From positions 372,001 to 436,000 of the forward strand of contig NZ_VDFW01000001.1 in the NCBI RefSeq assembly GCF_006152065.1: a stretch of DNA of 64,000 nt, read 5' to 3'. Numbering within the stretch: position 1 is the first letter of the stretch; each line of letters starts with the position of its first letter. A model generated the notes under the pieces. The model was not told the origin of the DNA, ran no database searches, and worked only from the letters and a program-made list of their open reading frames with translations. This document shows, one piece after another, positions 43,657 through 51,800 of this stretch. The translations under genes were made by a program, and so were the position numbers. Source of the stretch: Amycolatopsis alkalitolerans (GTDB lineage: Bacteria; Actinomycetota; Actinomycetes; Mycobacteriales; Pseudonocardiaceae).

Positions 43657-45363
43657 TCAACGCAGGTCCACCAGCACGAACGTCTTTGGCGGCAGCGTCG
43701 CGGCGCGCTCTGACGCCGTCGCGTCGCCCCAGGACAGCAGGATTCCCGCGGCTTCGCCGTCCAAGGGGGCCGTGACCGGCTCCGGGCCCAGGTTCACCGC
43801 CAGGCGCAGGGAGCCGCGGTGCAGGACAAGTGTGGAACCCTCGGCCTGCACCGTGAACCGGTCCAGCCGCGGATCCGCCAGTTCAGCGCGTTCGGCCCGG
43901 AGCGCGATCAGGGACCGGTACAGCTCCAGGATCTCCCGGTGGCCCGGTTCGTCACGTTCGGTCCAGGGCAGGCGCGAACGTTCGACCGTCGCCGGGTCGA
44001 TGGGGTCGGGAACCTCCGCCTCGCCCCAGCCGTGGCGGGCGAACTCCCGGCGCCTGCCCGTGCGGACCGCCTCGGCCAGCGCGGGGTCCGGGAACGAGGC
44101 GAAGAACTGCCATGGCGTGCTCGCCGCCCATTCCTCGCCCATGAAGATCATCGGCGTGTACGGCGAGCACAAGACGATCGCGGCCCCGCACGCGAGCCGG
44201 CCCGGCGACACCGAGGCGGACAGGCGGTCGCCGGTCGCGCGGTTCCCGATCTGGTCGTGGTTCTGCAGGTACGCCAGGAACCGGTGCCCCGGCACGGTGC
44301 GCGTGTCCACCGGACGCCCGTGAGTGCGGCCGCGGAACGAAGACCAGGTGCCGGCGTGGAAGAAGACCTCCCGCAGCGTGCGGGCCAGCGCGCCGGGTGC
44401 GGCGAAGTCGGCGTAGTAGCCGCTCTTCTCGCCGGTCAGTGCGACGTGCAGCGCGTGATGCAGATCGTCGGACCACTGCGCGTGCAGCCCGTACCCGTGG
44501 GCCTCGCGCGGGGTGACCAGTTTCGGGTCGTTGAGATCCGACTCGGCGATCAGCGTGAGCGGCCTGCGGACGGCCGCGGAAAGCGCTTCCACCGCGACGG
44601 CCAGTTCCTCCAGCAGATGCGTGGCGCGGCGGTCGGACAGCGCGTGCACGGCGTCGAGGCGCAGCGCGTCGACGTGGAAGTCCCGCAGCCAGCCCAGGGC
44701 GTTGTCGATGACGTAGCGGCGGACCTCGTCGGAACCCTCGCCGTCGAGGTTGAGGCCGGGACCCCAGTCGTTGTGCCCGGCGAAGTACGGGCCGAACCGG
44801 TCGAGGTACGCGCCCGAGGGCCCGAGGTGGTTGTAGACGACGTCGAGCACCACGGCCAGCCCGCGCCGGTGGCACGCGTCCACGAACCGCTTGAACCCGT
44901 CCGGCCCGCCGTAGGGTTCGTGCACCGCACCCCACAGCACGCCGTCGTAGCCCCAGCCCGCGGTGCCGTCGAACGAGTTGACCGGCATGACCTCGACGAA
45001 CGTGAGGCCGAGATCCGCGAGGTAGTCCAGCTTTTCGATGGCGGAGTCGAAGGTGCCGCCTTCGGTGAACGTGCCGATGTGCAGTTCGTACAGCACCCCA
45101 CCGGGCAGCGCGCGGCCTGTCCAGACCTGGTCCGTCCAGGCGAACGCGCTGTGGTCGTAGACGCGCGAGGGCTCGTGGACGCCGTGGGGCTGCCACGCCG
45201 AGCGCGGATCCGGCAGAGGTTCGCCGTCCCCGAGCAGGAACGAGTAGTCCGTTCCCGCGACCTCGGAGTACCACCACTCGCCCCGTTGGGCCATCTCGTG
45301 GTCGACGCCATCGACCCGCACGCGGACCCGCTGCTGCCCCGGGGCCCACACTCGGAAACTCAT
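43657..45363 (-). CDS. treZ: Malto-oligosyltrehalose trehalohydrolase TreZ
   Basis: A 568-residue GH13_10 enzyme starting MSFRVWAPGQQRVRVRVDGV (CBM48). Motifs: LYELHIGTFTEGGTFDSAI, DVVYNHLGPSGAYLDRFGPY, DALRLDAVHALSD (nucleophile), LTLIAESDLNDPKLVTP (acid/base) and YLQNHDQIGNRATGDRL. It releases trehalose from the maltooligosyltrehalose made by TreY. The ATG overlaps the treY stop by four bases, so synthesis is coupled. Last gene of the malQ-glgX-treY-treZ operon; it converges on the lipoprotein gene with 2 bp between stops. Confidence 0.96.
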   Translation of the reverse strand: MSFRVWAPGQQRVRVRVDGVDHEMAQRGEWWYSEVAGTDYSFLLGDGEPLPDPRSAWQPHGVHEPSRVYDHSAFAWTDQVWTGRALPGGVLYELHIGTFTEGGTFDSAIEKLDYLADLGLTFVEVMPVNSFDGTAGWGYDGVLWGAVHEPYGGPDGFKRFVDACHRRGLAVVLDVVYNHLGPSGAYLDRFGPYFAGHNDWGPGLNLDGEGSDEVRRYVIDNALGWLRDFHVDALRLDAVHALSDRRATHLLEELAVAVEALSAAVRRPLTLIAESDLNDPKLVTPREAHGYGLHAQWSDDLHHALHVALTGEKSGYYADFAAPGALARTLREVFFHAGTWSSFRGRTHGRPVDTRTVPGHRFLAYLQNHDQIGNRATGDRLSASVSPGRLACGAAIVLCSPYTPMIFMGEEWAASTPWQFFASFPDPALAEAVRTGRRREFARHGWGEAEVPDPIDPATVERSRLPWTERDEPGHREILELYRSLIALRAERAELADPRLDRFTVQAEGSTLVLHRGSLRLAVNLGPEPVTAPLDGEAAGILLSWGDATASERAATLPPKTFVLVDLR

Positions 45364-47621
45364 GCGCCGTCCCGCACCAGCAGTGCGACCGGATACCGCG
45401 TCAGCAGCTCCCCCACCCGCGGAACTGCCGTGAGGGACCCCCTCATGCCCTTATGTGCCGTGAGGGACCCCCTCACGGCACTGCCGGTCAGTGCATCGGT
45501 CCAGGTGCCGGGTGGCAGGGGCAGGACCGTGTCGCGCCAGCCCCCGGTCGAAGCGAGCCGGACCGGGAGGCGGGTTGCCACGGTGACGAGCCCGGCGCGG
45601 GCGAACGCCACGGCGTGCGCGGCCGCCGGTCCTTCCGCGTGAAGTGGGCGGTAGCCACGGAAAAGCTCGGGGCGCTCACGCCGCAGCGTCAATGCCTTGT
45701 GCACCACCAGGAGTTTCGCCGTGCCGGTGTCGTCGATCTCGGGGAGTTCGCCGCCGAGGATCTTCTCGAGCAGCTCGCGCCGGACGCCGTAGTCGACCGG
45801 ACGCCGGTTGTCCGGGTCCACAAGGGACAGATCCCACAGCTCCGTGCCCTGGTATACGTCGGGTACGCCGGGCGCGGTCAGCTGGATCAGCTTCTGCCCC
45901 AGCGCATTCGACCAGCCCGCCGCCTTGATCCGCTCGGCGAACGCCGCGACGTCCGGCTCGTCCAGCGCCCGCGCGGGCCAGGCCGCGATCTCCGCCTCGA
46001 ATTCCTCGTCGGGCTCGGTCCATGTGGTGCGGATCTTGGCTTCCCTGGCGGCTTTCAGCAGGTACTCACGCAGCCGCTCGGCGCTGATCGGCCAGGCGCC
46101 GACCAGTGTCTGCCAGGCCAGCAGGTTCAGCGCGGGTTCGTCGATCCCGCACTTCTCGGTCCACCGCTCCACCGCGTCGGCGAACTCGTCCGGCAACTCG
46201 GATAGCACGGCGAGGCGGGCCCGCACGTCTTCGGAACGCTTGGTGTCGTGGGTGGTCAGCGTGGTCATCGTCGCGGGATGTCCGGCCTCGCGCGCGGCGG
46301 CAAGGTCGTGGAACTCGGCGACACCGAGCCCGAAATGGTCCGGCGAGCCGCCGACCTCGTTCAACGCCGCGAATCGCGTGTACCGGTAAAATGCCGTGTC
46401 CTCGGTGCCTTTCGCGACGACCATGCCCGAGGTCTGCTGGATCCGCGTCGCGACCTCGCCATGTGGTTCGCCGCGCACGAGGCGATCGACCAGGTCCACT
46501 GTGGACGCAAGATCGGGGCGTTTCACCTTGACCCGTTCGACCGCGAGCGCCCAGTGCGCCGAACCCTCCGGCAAATACGAGCGGTACACCGGGAACGCGA
46601 TCATCAGCTCGGCGACGGCCTCGGCACCATCGGGCACCAGCGCGCCGATCCGGCGCATCTCCGCGACCAGGATCGTGTCGGTGACCAGGCGCCGCGCGTC
46701 CTCCTCGACGGCGTGGTAGTCCGGCGAACCGGCGAGCAGGGAGAACCGGGGCGCGGCGGCGGGATCGAGGAAAACCCCCGTGATCTCACGCAACGCGTCG
46801 TATCCGGTCGTGCCGTCCACCGGCCAGCTCTGCGGCAGATCCTCGCCCGGATGCAGGATCTTCTCCACGACCAGCCACGCGTCCGGCGCGGCCGACCGCA
46901 CCGCGCGCAGGTACCCGCCGGGGTCGGCGAGTCCGTCGGGATGGTCCACGCGCAGCCCGGTGACCTCGCCCGCGGCGACCCAGCGCAGCACTTCCCCGTG
47001 TGTGGCCTGGAAAACCTCGGGCAGCTCGACGCGCACCGCGGCGAGCGAGGTGATGTCGAAGAACCGCCGGTAGTTCAGTTCCGTGTTCCCGCGCCGCCAG
47101 TGCACCAGCTCGTAATGCTGCCGCGCGTGCACCTCGTCGGGAGTCCCGCCTTCGGTGCCGGGTGCGATCGGGAAGCGGTGTTGGTAGTACACCAGTTCGG
47201 AGCCTTCGATCTTCAGCTCCACGTCGTCACCGAGCACCGGCAGCAGGATCCGGCCACGGCTCCAGTCGATGTCGAAATAGGACGCGTAGGCCGAGGACTG
47301 CCCGTGCCGCAACACATCGAGCCACCACGGGTTCGGCACCGCCATATGGTTGGGCACGATGTCGACGACGAAGCCCAGCCCGGCCTCTCGCAGCTCCCGC
47401 GCCAGCGCCTGCCGACCGGGCTCTCCACCCAGCTCCGGCCGCGCACGCGCCGGATCGACCACGTCGTAGCCGTGTGCCGAGCCCGGCGTCGCGTCCAGCA
47501 CCGGCGACGCGTACAACGCACCCACGCCGAGCTTCCGCAGGTAGCCGACCTGGTTCCGGGCATCGGCGAAGGTGAACCCGGGGCGCAGCTGCAGCCGGTA
47601 GGTCGAGCTCGGCACGCTCAT
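45360..47621 (-). CDS. treY: Malto-oligosyltrehalose synthase TreY, with in-frame palindromic insert near the C-terminus
   Basis: A 753-residue GH13_26 enzyme: SVPSSTYRLQLRPGFTFADA, DIVPNHMAVPNPWW, GLRVDHPDGLADPGGYL (nucleophile), WLVVEKILHPGEDLP (acid/base), TTHDTKRSEDVRARLAVL, GVPDVYQGTELWDLSLVDPD. It turns the reducing end of maltodextrins into a trehalose unit. About 20 residues near the C-terminus (SAVRGSLTAHKGMRGSLTA) are encoded by a double-hairpin repeat and fall between DALTG and RVGELLTRYPVALLV, where a short loop is expected. The rest is intact, so the protein is probably active. The ATG overlaps the glgX stop. Confidence 0.95.
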   Translation of the reverse strand: MSVPSSTYRLQLRPGFTFADARNQVGYLRKLGVGALYASPVLDATPGSAHGYDVVDPARARPELGGEPGRQALARELREAGLGFVVDIVPNHMAVPNPWWLDVLRHGQSSAYASYFDIDWSRGRILLPVLGDDVELKIEGSELVYYQHRFPIAPGTEGGTPDEVHARQHYELVHWRRGNTELNYRRFFDITSLAAVRVELPEVFQATHGEVLRWVAAGEVTGLRVDHPDGLADPGGYLRAVRSAAPDAWLVVEKILHPGEDLPQSWPVDGTTGYDALREITGVFLDPAAAPRFSLLAGSPDYHAVEEDARRLVTDTILVAEMRRIGALVPDGAEAVAELMIAFPVYRSYLPEGSAHWALAVERVKVKRPDLASTVDLVDRLVRGEPHGEVATRIQQTSGMVVAKGTEDTAFYRYTRFAALNEVGGSPDHFGLGVAEFHDLAAAREAGHPATMTTLTTHDTKRSEDVRARLAVLSELPDEFADAVERWTEKCGIDEPALNLLAWQTLVGAWPISAERLREYLLKAAREAKIRTTWTEPDEEFEAEIAAWPARALDEPDVAAFAERIKAAGWSNALGQKLIQLTAPGVPDVYQGTELWDLSLVDPDNRRPVDYGVRRELLEKILGGELPEIDDTGTAKLLVVHKALTLRRERPELFRGYRPLHAEGPAAAHAVAFARAGLVTVATRLPVRLASTGGWRDTVLPLPPGTWTDALTGSAVRGSLTAHKGMRGSLTAVPRVGELLTRYPVALLVRDGA
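45427..45481. repeat. Double-hairpin palindromic element inside treY
   Basis: Hairpin one: GCCGTGAGGG, ACC, then CCCTCATGCCC (45427-45450). Linker TTAT. Hairpin two: GTGCCGTGAGGG, ACC, CCCTCACGGCAC (45455-45481), a perfect 12-bp stem. The same element occurs in malQ at 50986-51041. In the treY frame it has no stop and adds a two-fold RGSLTA repeat. Resembles a protein-embedded REP/MITE-like element. Confidence 0.85.
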
Positions 47622-49747
47622 CCGGCGACCTCGCGGATCCGCTGGAGCACCATCAGTGACCGGGCCGCGAGCGTGACCTTGCCGCCGGCCGCGACATCCG
47701 GTTCGCCGGGTTCCTCGATGATCTCGCCGTTCGCCGTGTCGATCATGATCGCCCACTCGGCGCCGTACTCACCGTCCGGAATGGTCAGTTCGATGTCCTC
47801 GTAATGCGCGTTGAACGCCATCAGGAACGAGTCGTCGCGCACCGGCATCCCGCGCTGGTCGAGATCGGGGATACCCTCGCCGTTGAGGAACACGACGACG
47901 GACTTGCCGAAGCCGTCGTCCCAGTTCTGCTCCTTCATCTCGCTCCCGGACGGGGTGAACCAGGCGATGTCGGCCACTTCGTCGCTCTTGCGGATCGGCT
48001 TGCCCTGGAAGAACCGCCGCCGCCGGAACACCGGATGCCGCCTCCGGAACTCCGCGAGCCGGCCGGTGAAGTCGACCAGATGCGGGTTCGCGTCGACCAG
48101 ATCCCAATCCACCCACGAGATCTCGTTGTCCTGGCAGTACGCGTTGTTGTTGCCCTGCTGCGTGCGGCCCATCTCGTCGCCGTGCAGCAGCATCGGCACA
48201 CCCTGCGACAGCAGCAGCGTCGCGAGGAAGTTGCGTTTCTGCCGCTCGCGCAGCGCCAGTATCCCGGAATCGTCCGTCTCGCCTTCGACGCCACAGTTCC
48301 ACGAGCGGTTGTCGTCCGCGCCGTCGCGGCTGTCCTCGCCGTTGGCCTCGTTGTGCTTTTCGTTGTAGGACACCAGATCCTGCAACGTGAACCCGTCGTG
48401 CGCGGTGACGAAGTTGATCGAGGCGAACGGGCGGCGGCCGTCGTCCTGGTACAGATCGGAGGAACCGGCGATGCGGGACGCGAACTCGCCCAGTGTCGCC
48501 GACTCGCCACGCCAGAAGTCCCGCACGGTGTCGCGGAACTTCCCGTTCCACTCCGTCCACAGTGGAGGGAAGTTGCCGACCTGGTAACCGCCGGGCCCGA
48601 CGTCCCACGGTTCGGCGATCAGCTTCACGCGGCTCACCGTCGGGTCCTGCTGCACGAGATCGAAGAAGGTGGACAGGCGATCGACGTCGTAGAACTCGCG
48701 GGCCAGCGTAGCGGCGAGGTCGAACCGGAACCCGTCCACGTGCATGTCGGTGACCCAGTACCGCAGCGAGTCCATGATCAGCTGCAACGTATGCGGGTTG
48801 CGCACGTTGAGCGAGTTCCCGGTGCCCGTGTAGTCCATGTAGTACCGCGGTTCGTCGTCGACCAGCCGGTAGTAGGCCTGGTTGTCGATGCCGCGCATGG
48901 ACAGCGTCGGGCCGAGGTGGTTGCCCTCCGCGGTGTGGTTGTACACGACGTCGAGGATGACCTCGATATCCGCCTCGTGCAGGGCGCGGACCATGCCCTT
49001 GAACTCCTGCACCTGACCGGCCTGTTCGGGCAGCGCCGCGTAACCCTCATGCGGGGCGAAGAACCCGATCGTGTTGTAGCCCCAGTAGTTCCGCAGGCCT
49101 TTCCGCGTCAGCCCGTGGTCGGTGATGAACTGGTGCACCGGCATCAGTTCGATCGCCGTCACGCCGAGTTGCTTGAGATGCTCGACCACGGCGGGATGCG
49201 CGAGCCCGGCGTACGTCCCGCGCAGCCGCGGCGGCACCGCTGGATGGTTCATCGTCAGCCCGCGTACATGGGCTTCGTAGATGACGGACTCGTTGTACGG
49301 GGTGCGCGGCGGCCGGTCGTCGGCCCAGTCGAAGAACGGGCTCACCACCAGCGAATGCGGTACGTGTGCGGCCGAATCCCCGTCGTTGCGCCCGCCGGGG
49401 GAGCCGAACGGGTACCCGAACAACGACTCGTCCCAGTCGAGGCCGCCGGAGATCGCCTTGGCGTACGGGTCGATGAGCAGCTTGTTCGGATTGCAGCGAT
49501 GCCCGTTCTCGGGCTCGTACGCCCCGTGCACGCGGTAGCCGTACCGCTGGCCGGCACCGATACCCAGCAGGTAGCCGTGGTGCACGAACCCGTCGACCTC
49601 GGGCAGCACGACGCGCTCTTCCTTGCCCTCCTCGTCGATCAGGCACAGCTCGACCCGGTCGGCGACCTCGGAGAACAGCGCGAAGTTGGTCCCGACACCG
49701 TCATAGGTGGCGCCAAGCGGGTAAGGCGTTCCGGGCCAGGGCGGCAA
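47618..49747 (-). CDS. glgX: Glycogen debranching enzyme GlgX/TreX (copy 2)
   Basis: A 709-residue GH13_11 enzyme. CBM48 start PGTPYPLGATYDGVGTNFAL and [20 protein letters not shown]; catalytic blocks DVVYNHTAEGNHLGPTLSM, GFRFDLAATLAREFYD (nucleophile), [17 protein letters not shown] (acid/base) and [21 protein letters not shown]. In a treY-treZ operon this is the TreX position: it debranches glycogen to supply linear chains for TreY. It differs clearly from copy 1 in the N-terminal domain, so the two are not a recent duplication. Its stop overlaps the treY start (ATGA), and its start lies 11 bp after malQ. Confidence 0.94.
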   Translation of the reverse strand: MPPWPGTPYPLGATYDGVGTNFALFSEVADRVELCLIDEEGKEERVVLPEVDGFVHHGYLLGIGAGQRYGYRVHGAYEPENGHRCNPNKLLIDPYAKAISGGLDWDESLFGYPFGSPGGRNDGDSAAHVPHSLVVSPFFDWADDRPPRTPYNESVIYEAHVRGLTMNHPAVPPRLRGTYAGLAHPAVVEHLKQLGVTAIELMPVHQFITDHGLTRKGLRNYWGYNTIGFFAPHEGYAALPEQAGQVQEFKGMVRALHEADIEVILDVVYNHTAEGNHLGPTLSMRGIDNQAYYRLVDDEPRYYMDYTGTGNSLNVRNPHTLQLIMDSLRYWVTDMHVDGFRFDLAATLAREFYDVDRLSTFFDLVQQDPTVSRVKLIAEPWDVGPGGYQVGNFPPLWTEWNGKFRDTVRDFWRGESATLGEFASRIAGSSDLYQDDGRRPFASINFVTAHDGFTLQDLVSYNEKHNEANGEDSRDGADDNRSWNCGVEGETDDSGILALRERQKRNFLATLLLSQGVPMLLHGDEMGRTQQGNNNAYCQDNEISWVDWDLVDANPHLVDFTGRLAEFRRRHPVFRRRRFFQGKPIRKSDEVADIAWFTPSGSEMKEQNWDDGFGKSVVVFLNGEGIPDLDQRGMPVRDDSFLMAFNAHYEDIELTIPDGEYGAEWAIMIDTANGEIIEEPGEPDVAAGGKVTLAARSLMVLQRIREVAG

Positions 49748-49758
49748 CTCGCATCTCC

Positions 49759-51738
49759 TCAGTCGGGCAACGGGCGGGCCGCCCGCAGGGTGGTGATCAG
49801 GCGGCGGACGCGCTCGTCGGCGAAGAACTCGTCGACGGTGACGGGCAAGGGTATCCGCCAGTTCGGGTACTGCTCGACGGTGCCCGGCAGGTTCGGCTGG
49901 CGGCGCTGGCCGACGACGTCGGCGGGGGCGGTCAGCAGCAGGCGGGAGGCGGCGGAGGCGAGCAGCGCGTGCAGCGCGGCCACCATGTCCTCGTAGGGAA
50001 TTCCTTGCCCGGCCAGGAAATCGGTGAGGTCCTCCCGTTCCCGGCCGGCCACCTCGTACTCCCGGTCGCCGTCGAGCAGGCCCAGTTCAGCGCGGACCCG
50101 CACGTGTTCCCCGGTGAGCCAGCCGGCGACGGTCGGCAGGTCGTGGGTCGTGATGCTCGCCATGGATTCGGGATCCCACTCGGATGGCGGAATGAACGGA
50201 TGCCCCGGCGTGTCGTAATCGCGCTGGAACCACAGCACGGCCGAGCTGAGCACGCCGCGTTCGTGCAGCGTCTCGGTGACTTCTGGCTCCACCGTGCCCA
50301 GGTCCTCGCCGACCACCACCGCGCCCGCCCGGTGCGCTTCGAGCGCGAGCACGCCCATCATCGCTTCGGCGTCGTAATGCACGTACGTCCCGCGAGAAGG
50401 CGGCTCGCCCGGCGGGATCCACCACAGCCGCCACAGGCCCGCGACGTGGTCGATGCGGATGCCGTCGGCATGCTGGAGCACCCCGCGCAGGACGTCACGG
50501 AACGGTGCGTAGCCCAGTTCGGCGAGCCGGTCGGGCCGCCAGGGCGGGAGGTTCCAGTCCTGGCCCTGCTGGCTGAACGCGTCGGGCGGCGCGCCGACGG
50601 TCACGCGTGGCGCGAAGACGTCGCCGAGCGCCCACGTGTCGGCGCCGCCCGGGTGCACACCGACAGGCAGGTCGTGCACGATGCCGACCGGCATCTCCTG
50701 TGCGGCCTCGCGCGCGGCGTCGAGTTGCTCGCGGCACAGGTGCTGGAGCCAGCCGTGGAAGGCGACGCGGTCCGCCAGCTCCTCGCGCGCCTTGACGACC
50801 TCGGGGCTGCCCGGATCGCGCAGCGGCTCGGGCCATTCGCGCCAGTCGGGGCCGTGTTTCTCGGCGAGCGCGCCGAAGGTCGCGAAGGCGTCCAGCGCGG
50901 GGTCGAGCTCCGCCGTTTCGCCTGGCCACAACAGTTCGAGCGCGGCGAGCTTCGCACTCCACACGGCGTCGTAGTCGATCAGTTCGGTGCCGTGAGGGAC
51001 CCCCTCACGGCACTTAAGGGCATGAGGGGGTCCCTCACGGCGTTCCGGCTTGAGAGCGCGGACGCGCGCGCGGGTCGGGGCGTCCGCGTCCGCAAACGCT
51101 TTCGTGTCGGTGACCCGCAGGTAGAGCGGGTTCGCGAAGCGGCGGCTGGACGGGGAGTAGGGCGAGCGTTCGACCGGGTGAGTCGGGCTGATCGCCTGCA
51201 CCGGGTTGACCAGCAGCACGCCCGCGCCCAGGTCCTTCGCGGACCGGCGGGCGAACTCCGCAAGGTCGCCGTAGTCCCCGGCGCCCCACGATTCGTCCGA
51301 GCGCAGCGCGTACAGCTGCAGCATCCAGCCCCACGCGGGCGGCACGTCCGGCAGCTTGTTCGGGACGACGGCGAGTACGACGTCCTGCTCCGCCGTGACC
51401 ACCCGGTGCCAGCCGAGCGGGAGATCGTCGGGAATGAACCGCTCGATCTCACGCCGCGTACCGTCTTCCAGGTGCACCACGGCCGGGCCGGTTTCGTACC
51501 CGGTGCCCTCCCCGAGCACCAGGGTCGGAGGCAGCACGGTACGTTCACGGGTCTCGCGGACCGCCGCCAGTTCACGCCGGATCGCTTCGGGGGTCGAAGC
51601 GTCGACGCCGAACTGGGCGAGCACCGCGACCACGACTTCGGCGTCGACGACGACCTCGCGCTGCTCGGCGTTTTCGTACCGGGTGGCGACTCCGTAGGCG
51701 TCCGCGAGTGCGGTGAGGTCGCTGAGGTCCTGCTGCAC
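49759..51738 (-). CDS. malQ: 4-alpha-glucanotransferase MalQ, with in-frame palindromic insert
   Basis: About 659 residues, GH77. Motifs: WGWMLQLYALRSDESWGAGD, SPYSPSSRRFANPLYLRVTD, DGIRIDHVAGLWRLWWIPPG (nucleophile Asp), VVVGEDLGTVEPEV (acid/base Glu) and TTHDLPTVAGWLTGEHV. It disproportionates maltodextrins, making chains for the other enzymes. Around residue 240, about 19 residues (ERREGPPHALKCREGVPHG) come from the double-hairpin repeat and separate RVRALKP from TELIDYDAVW, which should be nearly contiguous in a surface loop. The GTG start is chosen by homology; no ribosome-binding site is evident. First gene of the operon, divergent from the GH13 gene at 51801. Confidence 0.92.
   Translation of the reverse strand: MQQDLSDLTALADAYGVATRYENAEQREVVVDAEVVVAVLAQFGVDASTPEAIRRELAAVRETRERTVLPPTLVLGEGTGYETGPAVVHLEDGTRREIERFIPDDLPLGWHRVVTAEQDVVLAVVPNKLPDVPPAWGWMLQLYALRSDESWGAGDYGDLAEFARRSAKDLGAGVLLVNPVQAISPTHPVERSPYSPSSRRFANPLYLRVTDTKAFADADAPTRARVRALKPERREGPPHALKCREGVPHGTELIDYDAVWSAKLAALELLWPGETAELDPALDAFATFGALAEKHGPDWREWPEPLRDPGSPEVVKAREELADRVAFHGWLQHLCREQLDAAREAAQEMPVGIVHDLPVGVHPGGADTWALGDVFAPRVTVGAPPDAFSQQGQDWNLPPWRPDRLAELGYAPFRDVLRGVLQHADGIRIDHVAGLWRLWWIPPGEPPSRGTYVHYDAEAMMGVLALEAHRAGAVVVGEDLGTVEPEVTETLHERGVLSSAVLWFQRDYDTPGHPFIPPSEWDPESMASITTHDLPTVAGWLTGEHVRVRAELGLLDGDREYEVAGREREDLTDFLAGQGIPYEDMVAALHALLASAASRLLLTAPADVVGQRRQPNLPGTVEQYPNWRIPLPVTVDEFFADERVRRLITTLRAARPLPD
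50986..51041. repeat. Double-hairpin palindromic element inside malQ
   Basis: GTGCCGTGAGGG, ACC, CCCTCACGGCAC (50986-51012) is a perfect 12-bp hairpin. Linker TTAA is followed by GGGCATGAGGG, GGT, CCCTCACGGC (51017-51041). It is nearly the reverse complement of the treY copy but read in another frame (CCT-CAT-GCC...). No stop arises, so the gene stays open. Confidence 0.85.
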
Positions 51739-51800
51739 CCGTAAAGCATCGCGGTCCGGCCCGGGCCGCGCTACCGCTGGGCATGAGACAAGGAGCACGG

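Noticed and set aside
45427-51041. Reading the double-hairpin elements as transcription terminators
   Set aside because: Both lie inside intact coding frames of one operon with further genes downstream. Termination there would silence treZ or the rest of malQ, so an inserted repeat is a better explanation.
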